Source: Lachnospiraceae bacterium (GTDB lineage Bacteria; Bacillota; Clostridia; Lachnospirales; Lachnospiraceae). From it: a DNA stretch of 64,000 nt. Under the pieces are notes generated by a model, which did no database searches, was not told the DNA's origin, and was given only the letters and a program-made list of their open reading frames with translations. A program made the position numbers and the translations under genes. The DNA lies in assembly GCA_017500935.1 (NCBI GenBank), contig JAFVXW010000015.1, forward strand, positions 38,416 through 102,415. The letters run 5' to 3'. Positions 56,306-64,000 of this stretch are shown here, in pieces. The stretch's first letter is position 1. Each line of letters opens with the position of its first letter.

Positions 56306-58408
56306 ATGAAGTTAGTAATTGCTGAAAAGTACAGCGTTGCAGCGCAGCTGGCTAAAGTGATTGGCGTAGATATAAAGAGAGAAGGATATTTTGAAGGAAA
56401 AGAATATCTGGTGAGCTGGTGTGTCGGTCATCTGGTGGAACTGGCAGAGCCGGGATATTATGGAGATCATCTGAAAAAATGGAAGTACCAGTATCTTCCT
56501 ATCTGCCCGGAAAAATGGGCGTACAGGGTAAAGAGTACCAGTAAGAAACAATATGAAACCTTAAAGAAACTGATGCTGGACAGAGAATTTTCGGTTCCTA
56601 TGGAGAGTCTGATCTGCGCTACGGATGCCGGAAGAGAGGGGGAATTGATCTTTCGGCTTTTGTACCAACAGGCAGGATGTACAAAGAAGGTAGAAAGATT
56701 ATGGCTGTCTTCCCTGGAGGATGAAGCGATCCGGGAGGGGTTTCGCAATCTTCGTCCCGCATCAGCGTATGACAATCTGTATCAATCAGCACTGTGCAGG
56801 CAGCATGCAGACTGGCTGGTGGGAATTAACTGTACCCGGCTGTTTAGCATTTTATATGGTGACAGTCCTTTGAAAATAGGCAGAGTACAGACACCGACTC
56901 TGGCAATGCTGGTGGAAAAAGAGGAGCAGATCAAAGCTTTCAAAAAAGAAAAATATTATGTGGCTCATGTAATAACCGGTGGGATCGATGCAGCATCTGA
57001 AAAAATTAAGGATATCAAGACGGCAAGAGAACTCTGTGAAAAATGTAAGGGAAAGCCGGTCAAAGTGATCTCTGTGAAAAAAGAGAATAAGGATCAGCAG
57101 CCTCCTTCTCTTTATGATCTGACAACTATACAGCAGGATGCCAACAAGATTTATGGCTATACAGCCAGCGATACTCTTGAATATCTGCAGCAGCTGTATG
57201 AGAAAAAGCTTTGTACTTACCCCAGAACGGATAGCAGATATCTGTCTGAGGATATGGAGGCCAACGCGGAAAGGATGTATAGGATCATAAGAGGTGTGTA
57301 TCCATTTTTGCAGTTAGAAGAGATAAAACCAGATCTGAGCCGGATCTTAGACAGTAAGAAAGTAACGGATCATCATGCGATCATCCCGACCAGAGAGATT
57401 GATAAAGCAAAGATAGAAAACCTTACAGAAGCGCAGAGAAATATTCTGCATCTGTTGTCAGTCCGATATCTGTGTGCGGTAAGCGGAACGTATCAGTATG
57501 AAACAGTTGCTGTGGAACTGGAATGTGAAGGAGTAAGTTTTTTCGCAAAAGGAAAAACGGTGCTGGAACCCGGATGGAAGGAAATCTATCGCACATACCG
57601 TGATCTATTATCACCCGGAAAAGATTTAACAGAGGAGGAATTTGTACTTCCAGATCTGCAGGAGGGTATGGTTTTGCCAGGGGCAGATACCAAAAGTAAT
57701 GAACACTGGACGATGCCACCCAAAAGGTACACAGAAAGTGCTTTGCTTGCGGCAATGGAAAGAGCCGGAAAGGATGAGATGGAAAATGATGTGGAGAGAA
57801 AAGGTCTGGGAACACCTGCCACCAGAGCGCAGATCATCGAGAAGTTGGTACAGGATGGGATGGTAATAAGGGATAGAAGACAGATGATCCCTACGGAAAA
57901 AGGGATGCAGCTGATACAGCTTGTTCCGGAACAGATCAAATCTCCTATGCTGACAGCGGAGTGGGAAAATGAACTTTTAAGGATATCAAAGGGAGAATCT
58001 GTCCCGGAAGCATTTATGGAACAGATCAGAAACATGGTTGAGGATCTGGTCAGAAGCTATAAAGACGTATACAGAGAGAAAGAGGAGAATGAAATGCGAG
58101 AAAAACTGGGAAGCTGCCCTAATTGCGGGGCGGATGTGCTGAGCGGCAAATATGGCGCTTATTGTGCTGAAAAATGTGGAATGAAGCTGAACCGTGCCAG
58201 AAAAGTTGAACTGACAGATGAGCAGGTGAAAGATCTGCTGAATGGACGCAGGATTTTTTTGAAAAATCTCCCCGCAAAAAGCGGAGGGACCTATTCTGCC
58301 TATTATGTTCCGGATGGGGTTGAAGAATACTCTTATGAGGGAAAGGACGGAAAACATTATTCAGGAAAACAGTTTAAGATACGGATCGAATTTCCGGACA
58401 GTGATTAA
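56306..58408 (+). CDS. Type IA DNA topoisomerase (TopB/TraE-like)
   Basis: Topoisomerase III-type enzyme of 700 residues, common in this ICE class and thought to resolve DNA intermediates during replication or transfer. The TOPRIM domain starts MKLVIAEKYSVAAQLAKVIG and contains CATDAGREGELIFR. The active-site Tyr is in CTYPRTDSRYLSE (about residue 312). GLGTPATRAQIIEKL is the conserved late motif. A C-terminal zinc-binding piece (CPNCGADVLSGKYGAYC) precedes a short extra domain. All residues for strand passage look intact. Confidence 0.93.
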   Translation: MKLVIAEKYSVAAQLAKVIGVDIKREGYFEGKEYLVSWCVGHLVELAEPGYYGDHLKKWKYQYLPICPEKWAYRVKSTSKKQYETLKKLMLDREFSVPMESLICATDAGREGELIFRLLYQQAGCTKKVERLWLSSLEDEAIREGFRNLRPASAYDNLYQSALCRQHADWLVGINCTRLFSILYGDSPLKIGRVQTPTLAMLVEKEEQIKAFKKEKYYVAHVITGGIDAASEKIKDIKTARELCEKCKGKPVKVISVKKENKDQQPPSLYDLTTIQQDANKIYGYTASDTLEYLQQLYEKKLCTYPRTDSRYLSEDMEANAERMYRIIRGVYPFLQLEEIKPDLSRILDSKKVTDHHAIIPTREIDKAKIENLTEAQRNILHLLSVRYLCAVSGTYQYETVAVELECEGVSFFAKGKTVLEPGWKEIYRTYRDLLSPGKDLTEEEFVLPDLQEGMVLPGADTKSNEHWTMPPKRYTESALLAAMERAGKDEMENDVERKGLGTPATRAQIIEKLVQDGMVIRDRRQMIPTEKGMQLIQLVPEQIKSPMLTAEWENELLRISKGESVPEAFMEQIRNMVEDLVRSYKDVYREKEENEMREKLGSCPNCGADVLSGKYGAYCAEKCGMKLNRARKVELTDEQVKDLLNGRRIFLKNLPAKSGGTYSAYYVPDGVEEYSYEGKDGKHYSGKQFKIRIEFPDSD

Positions 58409-58417
58409 GGAGGTAAC

Positions 58418-58729
58418 ATGACACAGATTGAATTTCAGGATATTTTCATGAAACAGATGAAAGCATGTGAGGATACCCTGCAGAAGAAGAAAAAGGAATA
58501 TGCCGGAAATGGGACTGACAGATTGGGAGCTTTTAAAACCGCAGCCAGTCTGCAGAAATGTTCAGCAAAAGAGGCTCTGGCAGGGATGTTTGCCAAGCAT
58601 GTGGTATCTATTTATGAGATGTGCGGGACAAAGGGAGCACCTTTTCCGGTGCCGGTATGGGAAGAAAAGATTACAGACAGTATCAATTATCTGATCTTGC
58701 TGCGGGCATTGGTGGAGGAAGAAAAATGA
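58418..58729 (+). CDS. MazG-like all-alpha nucleotide hydrolase candidate
   Basis: A 103-residue all-helical protein: KKKKEYAGNGTDRLGAFKTAA, AKEALAGMFAKHVVSIYEM and WEEKITDSINYLILLRALVEE. The pattern, an acidic-Lys helix and a late E-x-x-D-x-x-N-Y, resembles all-alpha NTP pyrophosphohydrolase relatives (DUF1599/MazG-like). Its neighbours encode a ThyX-like enzyme (overlap ATGA) and dUTPase, which supports a role in nucleotide pools. It could cleave a non-canonical dNTP. Assignment rests on pattern and context only. Confidence 0.5.
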   Translation: MTQIEFQDIFMKQMKACEDTLQKKKKEYAGNGTDRLGAFKTAASLQKCSAKEALAGMFAKHVVSIYEMCGTKGAPFPVPVWEEKITDSINYLILLRALVEEEK

Positions 58730-59505
58730 GGGAGATTCGGGTAAAGGTCCTTAACTGTTCTGCTGTAGAAGAGGCGGAAAAGAACATGGTTTTTGCGGCA
58801 AGACTGACTCAGCGGGGGCATCAGATAAGCAATATGGAATCCCTGATGGATCTGTATGAAAGGTCATTTTCAGAAGAAACCGTATCCAGGATAGGGCATC
58901 TGCCTCATCCTACTTTACAGAAATTTTCAATGATCACAGTCGCTGTTGTGGGTGCAAGCAGAAGATTTCTTTCACAGATCATTCGTCACCAGAATGAAGT
59001 GAAATATATGAGTGCATCCCTGCAGTACAGTGATTATTGCGGAAAAGCTGCTTTCGTGATCCCCTATGAGATCTTAAAGTTCGGGGGAGAGATCAAAAGA
59101 GTGTATGAAGAAAGCTGCATGTCTGATATGGTCTGTTATGAAAAGCTCCGCAGTTTTAAGATCAGCAATGATACTGCCGGTTATGTGACTCCTCAGGGGC
59201 TTCGGAATGTACTTTTGATCAGCGCTACACCATATCAGTGGAAGCATATGATCAGCCAGAGAACCTGCAGGAGAAATACGGATGAAACCAGGATCGTAAT
59301 GTTGAAAATATGGAAAGAGCTTTATGAACTGAGCCCTGTGATGTTCGCACCGGATATCACGGGGCCTTTTTGTATGAAGGGAAAGTGTCTGGAAGGAAAC
59401 ATGAGTTGTCAGGTTCCATTAGATGGAAAACTGCTTCCGGCACAGATTCTGGATCAGGATTATCCGGTGCTGAAGAAGGGGTTAGATGAAGGTAAGAATG
59501 ATTGA
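58726..59505 (+). CDS. ThyX-like flavin-dependent thymidylate synthase
   Basis: Protein of 259 residues related to ThyX, which makes dTMP from dUMP with FAD and methylene-tetrahydrofolate. The signature region reads RRFLSQIIRHQNEVKYMSAS followed by LQYSDY, where classical ThyX has RHRxxSxNExSxRYS, so the third residue and spacing differ. PQGLRNVLLISATPYQWKHM and RTCRRNTDETR match the C-terminal substrate region. Start ATG 58726 overlaps the previous stop, behind GGTGGAGG. Activity is uncertain because of the changed signature. Confidence 0.75.
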   Translation: MREIRVKVLNCSAVEEAEKNMVFAARLTQRGHQISNMESLMDLYERSFSEETVSRIGHLPHPTLQKFSMITVAVVGASRRFLSQIIRHQNEVKYMSASLQYSDYCGKAAFVIPYEILKFGGEIKRVYEESCMSDMVCYEKLRSFKISNDTAGYVTPQGLRNVLLISATPYQWKHMISQRTCRRNTDETRIVMLKIWKELYELSPVMFAPDITGPFCMKGKCLEGNMSCQVPLDGKLLPAQILDQDYPVLKKGLDEGKND

Positions 59506-59899
59506 CTTTGGATTGCCAAAAGGAAATGAACCTATACGCGCTCACGTAAATGACGCGGGTGCGGATGTGTACATGCCATATGACTGTTTTATTACACCGG
59601 GAGAAACTGTACGTATTCCTTTGGGATTTGGTCTGGAACTGCCGGATGGGTATGCGGCCTATGTATTTCCAAGAAGCAGTATGGCAGTAAAAGGTCTGGT
59701 ATGTGAACTGCCGCCTATTGATTCCGGTTATAGGGGAGAAATCCATGCCATAGTCAGTAATGTGAGCAGTAAAGGACAGCTTCTGCAAAAAGAAACAAGA
59801 ATCGGGCAACTGGTGATCACCCCTGTTGTGATCGCAGAATTTGTCCGGAAAACAGGAGAAAAAAGAGGAACAGGTGCCTTTGGCAGTTCCGGAGAGTGA
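59486..59899 (+). CDS. dut: dUTP diphosphatase
   Basis: Trimeric-type dUTPase, 137 residues, converting dUTP to dUMP. All five motifs are present in order: NDAGADVYMP, PRSSMAVKGL, PIDSGYRGEIHA, IGQLVITPV and the C-terminal RGTGAFGSSG. It overlaps the ThyX-like gene by 20 bp. With ThyX it would supply dUMP and then dTMP during element replication, and keep uracil out of transferred DNA. Confidence 0.93.
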   Translation: MKVRMIDFGLPKGNEPIRAHVNDAGADVYMPYDCFITPGETVRIPLGFGLELPDGYAAYVFPRSSMAVKGLVCELPPIDSGYRGEIHAIVSNVSSKGQLLQKETRIGQLVITPVVIAEFVRKTGEKRGTGAFGSSGE

Positions 59900-59910
59900 A
59901 AGGAGAAAAA

Positions 59911-60981
59911 ATGGATTTAAAAGAATTTGCGGAAAATTTGAAAATGTATATAGAAGATGGTTTGCCGGAAAGATTAGCGGATGCACAGGTGATCATTTTT
60001 CCTGTGAAGAAACTGAATACATCTTATCTGGGAATGAGTCTTAAGGGAGAAGGTATCACAGCGATGCCCACTTTAAACCTGAATGAATTGTTTCATGCTT
60101 ATGAGGAACGCCCCGGAAGACTGCCGAGGCTTGCGGAATATGCCGTGGATACCTTATGTAATAATACTCTTGACTTAGATGTAAGTAAACTTCTGGATTA
60201 TGACTATATAAAGGATCACCTTTTTGTCAGAGTGAGTAATCTGGACAAGAATACAGAGATTTTAAGATCGGTACCTTATCGGGAGGAAGCTGGACTTGCG
60301 ATCACTTATCATATTTTGGTCGGTGAAGGTGAGAACAATGTTTCTTCCACGATCCTGAAAAATGAATTATTACAGAATTGGGGAATCACAAAAGAGAGAC
60401 TCCATGAAGATGCCGTGAAAAGTTCGCAGGTTCTGTTTCCTGTCAGGGTAGCTCCTATGAAAGAGATCATGGCAGAGAACATGATCGCGGAAGGTGTAGA
60501 TCCGGAGTTTGTGGAAATGATGGTCAACAGTATGGAGCAGGAGTCAAAAACGCAGCTTTACATCGTTACAACAAAAGGAAGTCTCACAGAAGCATCGGCA
60601 CTGTTTTATCCTTCTGTTATGGATGAATTGGCGGAAAAGGTTGGATCTGATCTCATTATTTTTCCTTCATCCACCCATGAATTTCTTGTAATCCCTGATG
60701 ATGGTGAGCATGATATCGAAGAATTGAAAGCTTTGGTAAGCATGATAAATGAGACAGAAGTGGAACCGGAAGAACGACTGGCTGATGATGTGTTTCATTA
60801 TGATACCAAAGAAAAGGTGTTTGAACGGGCAGAAGATTTTGCGACCAGAAAACAGATGAAAGAGCTGGAAGGGACACAAAAAGAATCTGTTATGGATAAG
60901 ATGAAAGAAAAAAAGGAACAGGCGAAAGGTTATATTCCGCAAAAGAAAGAGTCAGGTAAAGACCTGGGCCCTGTTCTGTAA
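59911..60981 (+). CDS. DUF5688 family ICE protein
   Basis: A 356-residue soluble protein that I place in DUF5688, common in Firmicutes conjugative elements. It starts at ATG 59911 behind AAAGGAG. Visible features are VIIFPVKKLNTSYLGMSL, PTLNLNELFHAYEERP, a central YREEAGLAITYHILVGEGE, and DLIIFPSSTHEFLVIPDDG near the end, followed by a basic low-complexity tail. The function is unknown. A hairpin with a T run follows. Confidence 0.78.
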   Translation: MDLKEFAENLKMYIEDGLPERLADAQVIIFPVKKLNTSYLGMSLKGEGITAMPTLNLNELFHAYEERPGRLPRLAEYAVDTLCNNTLDLDVSKLLDYDYIKDHLFVRVSNLDKNTEILRSVPYREEAGLAITYHILVGEGENNVSSTILKNELLQNWGITKERLHEDAVKSSQVLFPVRVAPMKEIMAENMIAEGVDPEFVEMMVNSMEQESKTQLYIVTTKGSLTEASALFYPSVMDELAEKVGSDLIIFPSSTHEFLVIPDDGEHDIEELKALVSMINETEVEPEERLADDVFHYDTKEKVFERAEDFATRKQMKELEGTQKESVMDKMKEKKEQAKGYIPQKKESGKDLGPVL

Positions 60982-60991
60982 AAAAAATATG

Positions 60992-61037
60992 AATGGCAAA
61001 GATGGGTGTAAAAGCTTATCTTTGCCATTTTCTTTTG
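60992..61037 (+). terminator. Terminator after the DUF5688 gene
   Basis: 12-bp stem AATGGCAAAGAT / ATCTTTGCCATT followed by TTCTTTT. Confidence 0.75.
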
Positions 61038-61058
61038 AAATTCAGGAAAGGAGGCATT

Positions 61059-62096
61059 ATGGTAAAAAACAACCAATATCAGAAAGTGGTAGAGATCACA
61101 GAAAAACTGGAGCAGGGGATCAAAGACTTGTTTGATTCAGAAAAATACAGAGAATTTCTGAACACAATGAGTCGATTTCCCTCCTATAGCTTAAACAACA
61201 ATTTACTGATCGCTTTTCAGAAACCGGATGCAACGCTGGTAGCTTCTTATACCACCTGGCAGAAAGAGTTTGGCAGGCAGGTGAAAAAGGGAGAAAAAGC
61301 AATCCGGATTCTGGCACCGGCGCCATATAAACAGTTGGTCGAAACTGACAGGATCGACCCGGTTACTCAGAAAGCGGTTATCGGACCCGATGGGAATCCG
61401 GAAAAAGTTACACAGGAAGTTAGCCGGATGTTTTTTAAGGTGGTCAGTTGTTTTGATGTAAGTCAGACAGAAGGAAAGGAACTTCCTTCTATCGGTGTGG
61501 ATGAGCTGACAGGAGAGGTACGGGAATATGAGGATTTCTGGAATGCCCTGACAGCTATATGTCCGGTACCGGTTGCATTTGAGGTGATCTATGGCAATGC
61601 GAAAGGATATTATCACCAGTTGGAGCAGCGGATCGCGATCAGGGAAGGGATGAGTCAGATCCAGAATATCAAAACACTGATCCACGAGATGGTGCACGAA
61701 CGCCTCCATGCCATTGATCCGGAGCAGAAAATGACTGCTATACAGAATACAACACGAAGTACAAAAGAAGTGGAAGCAGAATCTGCGGCTTATACAATCT
61801 GTCAGCATTATGGGATCGAAACATCAGAATATAGCTTTGCGTATATTGCGGGTTGGTCACATGGAAAGGAAACTCCGGAGTTAAAGGCTTCTTTGCAGAC
61901 AATCCGAAAAACTGCCAATGAGATGATCACAGCGATTGACGAAAAGCTGCAGGAACTTCGAAAAGAAAGAGAACGGGGAGATAAGGAACAATATGGTATA
62001 AAGCCATCTATCAGATCGGTACTGAAAAATAACAGCATGGAAGCGCAAAAAGTAGCTGGCGTAGAAAAGAAAAAGGAGAGGGAATTATCATTATGA
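61059..62096 (+). CDS. ArdC-like antirestriction/ssDNA-binding metallopeptidase
   Basis: Protein of 345 residues with an N-terminal ArdC ssDNA-binding domain (NNNLLIAFQKPDATLVASY...WQKEFGRQVKKGEKAIRIL) and a zinc-peptidase-like domain carrying HEMVHERLH (about residues 212-220) with a later Glu in EVEAESAAY. It is related to ArdC/LtrC proteins, thought to protect incoming single-stranded DNA from restriction after conjugation. It starts at ATG 61059 behind AAAGGAGG. The following gene overlaps by 4 bp. Confidence 0.85.
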   Translation: MVKNNQYQKVVEITEKLEQGIKDLFDSEKYREFLNTMSRFPSYSLNNNLLIAFQKPDATLVASYTTWQKEFGRQVKKGEKAIRILAPAPYKQLVETDRIDPVTQKAVIGPDGNPEKVTQEVSRMFFKVVSCFDVSQTEGKELPSIGVDELTGEVREYEDFWNALTAICPVPVAFEVIYGNAKGYYHQLEQRIAIREGMSQIQNIKTLIHEMVHERLHAIDPEQKMTAIQNTTRSTKEVEAESAAYTICQHYGIETSEYSFAYIAGWSHGKETPELKASLQTIRKTANEMITAIDEKLQELRKERERGDKEQYGIKPSIRSVLKNNSMEAQKVAGVEKKKERELSL

Positions 62097-62311
62097 GATT
62101 AAACGTAGAAGAAATCAATCTGCTGTGCATGGTGGACGCAGCCAGCAGAGAAAAGGCAATTCAGGGGCTGCAGGAGCTTGTTTCTATGACAGACAATGAA
62201 GAATTGCAGGATATCTGTAAGCAGACTGCCAGAAAATTGGAAGGTATGACAGCGGAAGAATTTTCAGAATATGATTTTACTGCTTATGCGGGTGAGTTTG
62301 AAGCAGAATGA
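62093..62311 (+). CDS. TTRAP-type transposon-transfer assisting protein
   Basis: A 72-residue acidic helical protein, MRLNVEEINLLCMVDAASRE then MTAEEFSEYDF, matching the putative transposon-transfer assisting (TTRAP) family by pattern. It overlaps the ArdC-like gene and the next gene by 4 bp each, so all three are translated as a coupled unit. The molecular role is unknown. Confidence 0.72.
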   Translation: MRLNVEEINLLCMVDAASREKAIQGLQELVSMTDNEELQDICKQTARKLEGMTAEEFSEYDFTAYAGEFEAE

Positions 62312-62670
62312 ATGGACGAGAACTGAAAAAAAACGAAAAAGTTAAGATCAATAAGCTGGTAGCAAAACACTGTGCCAGTTTTGATGAGGAATATGGATGT
62401 TTGCCACTGGACGGTGAATGTTATATGAAGACAGTCGGTTTTAATGACAGTCCGATGTGTAAATATTTTCAGCAGTCAGTTCTTCCTTTGGATGCAGAAG
62501 TGCAGAAGATCTTTTATGGCGGTGAGGTGGAAGTATGCAGGTATTGTGGGAAAATGTTTTCTAAAAATGGAAAACGCCAATATTGTTCTGATCATTGTAA
62601 CTATAAGGCACGCCGGAACCAGGTTAGGGATGCCAATTTTAGATACCGGCATAAGAGGGATAAAACGTGA
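62308..62670 (+). CDS. Cysteine-rich VLP-domain protein
   Basis: A 120-residue protein with a central CKYFQQSVLPLD, the conserved VLP region, and a C-terminal zinc-ribbon-like CRYCGKMFSKNGKRQYCSDHC followed by a basic tail. It matches the Cys-rich VLP family of ICE proteins. Eight cysteines can bind zinc; it may be a nucleic-acid-binding regulator. Starts within the stop of the previous gene. Confidence 0.78.
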   Translation: MNGRELKKNEKVKINKLVAKHCASFDEEYGCLPLDGECYMKTVGFNDSPMCKYFQQSVLPLDAEVQKIFYGGEVEVCRYCGKMFSKNGKRQYCSDHCNYKARRNQVRDANFRYRHKRDKT

Positions 62671-62805
62671 TCATTTTCTATTCTGGAAGCCTTGATTTAT
62701 GAGGCTTCCAGAGCTCAAAAATGAGGGAGACGATAGTTTATACTATTTCCTCAAAAATGGAGTAGAAACTGATCACGCTGATGAGAAAATTGAAATGGAG
62801 GAGAC

Positions 62806-63369
62806 ATGGAAGAAGCATTATATTTGGTCGATGATCATATGTATTTGTACCTTAAGGAAGTGCAGCATGGATTTGAGTATACCGTGTATGAAAAGAAAAC
62901 AGCGGAACAGGTGTTAAAGAGCACTATTTTGTGGGTCGAAATGGAAGGCAGTCCAATCATGGATCCCATTGCCTGTGCGAGAAGTCTTGCGTTGGAAGAG
63001 GCGGGACTGGATGGCAGAGTTGTGGAGAATGTTCCACTGAAATTGTTAAAAGAGATTCCTTTGGAAAAGCCAAAGCTTTTGGTATTAAAGGTTGACCCGG
63101 ACCAGAAACCTTATGAAAAAATAGTCGAAGACGGGTATGAAGCATTACAGGAAGAAGTGGGCGGATTGTTTCAATTTATTTATCCTTTTGAAGATCCGGT
63201 TGCAATTGTCTGTAATGATGAGGCGAAACTTTTTGGAATGCCATTAAATCGGGCAATGAAAACGGAAGACGGAGAAGTATACGATATTATTGCCGGTTCA
63301 TTTTTGATCGTGGGTATAGATGGGCCGGATTGCTGCAGTCCCGTCTCGCGCTCTTTATTTTTGCCGTAA
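62806..63369 (+). pseudogene. LPD28/DUF3846 protein, 3'-truncated
   Basis: The ICE protein combines an N-terminal LPD28-like part (LYLVDDHMYLYLKEVQHGFEYTVYEKK region) with a DUF3846 domain: PKLLVLKVDPDQKPYEKIV, EALQEEVGGLFQFIYPFEDP, CNDEAKLFGMPLNRA, YDIIAGSFLIVGIDG. After GPDCCS the sequence departs from the family and ends with SPVSRSLFLP. The usual 25-30 C-terminal residues are missing. It starts at ATG 62806 behind GGAGGAG. The break near 63330 suggests an insertion or deletion joining foreign DNA. Confidence 0.65.
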
Positions 63370-63393
63370 ACTTAAGGGTTTACGGCATTTTTC
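63362..63393 (+). terminator. Terminator at the DUF3846 junction
   Basis: Perfect 10-bp stem TGCCGTAAAC / GTTTACGGCA followed by TTTTTCTTTT. The stop codon of the truncated gene lies inside the stem. Confidence 0.85.
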
Positions 63394-63395
63394 TT

Positions 63396-63415
63396 TTGCA
63401 TTCAGTTGCATTCAC
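63396..63415 (+). repeat. Short tandem direct repeat
   Basis: TTGCATTCA occurs twice in tandem with one intervening base, directly after the terminator at the suspected junction. Confidence 0.5.
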
Positions 63416-63505
63416 CTATCTATTAGCTCTAGGTATTGAGAATATTCCCCTTTTTTAGCTTTTCTGTACGAGTACACGCATCTGTCACATCTTTGATGTA
63501 ATCCC

Positions 63506-63808
63506 ATGTCTGCTGTGAAATTACAGGAAGAAGAAAATGAAAGAACACTTTTACAAGAGCGTTTACGGATGAAAAAATCTTTGGAGAAATACAAAGAAAA
63601 ATGGATTGCTGAATATAAGAATAAACTTGAGGCTGATTTTCAAGTTTTACAAGATGAACTAGAGGCACAAAATAAAGCAATACTTGATGAAAAACTCAGA
63701 GAACAAGTTTCAGATGTTCAAGACTATAGGCAATACAAAAGGTCTAAATCGAGTAATATAGTTTCTGTGATTGCTGATAATACATTGAACTTTAATCAGT
63801 TTATGTAG
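63506..63808 (+). CDS. Coiled-coil hypothetical protein, possibly a gene remnant
   Basis: A 100-residue charged coiled-coil protein (LQEEENERTLLQERLRMKKS ... DELEAQNKAILDEKL) ending SVIADNTLNFNQFM. No ribosome site precedes the ATG and the region is much more AT-rich than the ICE backbone. It may be the 3' remainder of a longer gene or a real small cargo gene. No family recognised. Between 63416 and 63505 nothing else convincing is seen. Confidence 0.35.
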   Translation: MSAVKLQEEENERTLLQERLRMKKSLEKYKEKWIAEYKNKLEADFQVLQDELEAQNKAILDEKLREQVSDVQDYRQYKRSKSSNIVSVIADNTLNFNQFM

Positions 63809-63931
63809 AATAAAACATTCGGATGTTGATGTTCTATTTGTTAAACAATTACGCAGTTGCTGTGGTAACATAGTTCTATATGATTTCATTTTTCAAAACA
63901 ATAACAAAATTAAAAAATAATGATAAAATAC

Positions 63932-63962
63932 TTGACTCTGCACTAGGTGAAGGCTTTATAAG
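63932..63962 (+). promoter_or_regulatory. MerR-type promoter with 19-bp spacer
   Basis: TTGACT (63932-63937), a 19-bp spacer and TATAAG (63957-63962). The spacer contains an imperfect dyad CT-CAC-N3-GTG-AG (63938-63952). Over-long spacers with a central dyad are the hallmark of MerR-family activated promoters. AAAGGAA (63983-63989) and ATG 63997 follow, so a gene starts at the very end of the window and runs off it. Confidence 0.6.
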
Positions 63963-64000
63963 TGTCTTATGATAACTAGTAGAAAGGAATTAAAGTATGA

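Larger units (their letters stand above)
36595..64000 (+). mobile_element. Integrative and conjugative element, left part (Tn1549/CTn-like module set)
   Basis: From the 3' end of tRNA-Arg(CCT) to the window end the genes are ParB-ParA-ParB, a RepA_N initiator, PcfB-like, VirD4, Maff2, VirB6-like, PrgI, VirB4, CD1108, DUF4315, DUF4366, topoisomerase III, ArdC-like, TTRAP, Cys-rich VLP and DUF3846. This set is typical of Clostridia ICEs related to Tn1549 and the C. difficile CTn elements. Relaxase, integrase and the right attachment site are not in the window. The left border is inferred from the tRNA, not from a visible attL/attR pair. Confidence 0.85.

Noticed and set aside
62699-62917. Rightward 72-residue ORF before the DUF3846 gene
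   Set aside because: Overlaps the better supported LPD28/DUF3846 frame, which has GGAGGAG before its ATG.
63412-63680. Leftward protein-like segments (WDYIKDVTDACTRTEKLKK)
   Set aside because: Faintly protein-like, but short, with no start site and overlapping the rightward coiled-coil ORF; not enough to call.

Overview
The window looks like a chromosomal segment of a gut-type Lachnospiraceae (Clostridia, Firmicutes), centred on the replication origin and running on the right into an integrative and conjugative element (ICE). The Firmicutes order dnaA-dnaN-yaaA-recF-gyrB-gyrA, AGGAGG-type ribosome sites, consensus parS sites, a Maff2/PrgI/CD1108-type conjugation module and host-glycan glycosidases all point this way. 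No 16S rRNA gene is present to name a genus.

1-15.1 kb (accessory catabolism): GH29 and GH95 fucosidases, a GH38 alpha-mannosidase, a ketopantoate-reductase-like enzyme, an MBL-fold hydrolase, two uroporphyrinogen-decarboxylase-fold (MtaA/CmuA-like) proteins, an EamA transporter, an SGNH esterase, an unknown membrane protein and a double-flavodoxin protein. The GH95 gene follows, in frame, a remnant of an Rpn-type (PDDEXK_2) transposase; a strong internal ribosome site marks its real start.

15.2-36.2 kb (origin core): gyrA, gyrB, recF, yaaA, dnaN and dnaA point left. oriC, with TTATCCACA boxes on both sides of dnaA, lies around 23.9-24.1 kb. rpmH, rnpA, yidD, yidC, jag, mnmE, mnmG, rsmG, parA, parB, a DUF4446 gene, serS and a DUF3881 gene point right. 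Two perfect parS sites sit just before parA.

36.2-36.65 kb: a consensus promoter drives an atypical tRNA-Arg-like RNA and then an intact tRNA-Arg(CCT) gene, the probable ICE attachment locus.

36.65-64 kb (ICE, right end outside the window): a ParB-ParA-ParB set, a RepA_N-type initiator carrying 23-bp iterons and an AT-rich repeat inside its own gene, small accessory proteins, then the conjugation machine (PcfB-like, VirD4, Maff2, VirB6-like, PrgI, VirB4, Cys-rich protein, CD1108 NlpC/P60 hydrolase, DUF4315, DUF4366, a giant coiled-coil surface protein, topoisomerase III). A nucleotide-metabolism trio (MazG-like, ThyX-like, dUTPase) follows, then DUF5688, ArdC-like, TTRAP, Cys-rich VLP and a 3'-truncated DUF3846 gene. 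virD4 has an in-frame amber codon near its 5' end. After 63.33 kb the sequence changes character and appears to enter cargo DNA with a MerR-type promoter. No relaxase or integrase lies in the window; they are presumably further right.

Together the ICE genes describe an element that excises, replicates like a RepA_N plasmid, partitions with its own ParAB set and transfers through a VirB4/VirD4 system. The most interesting DNA-level signals are the iteron array with its matching operator upstream of repA, the tRNA-like RNA, and the interrupted virD4.
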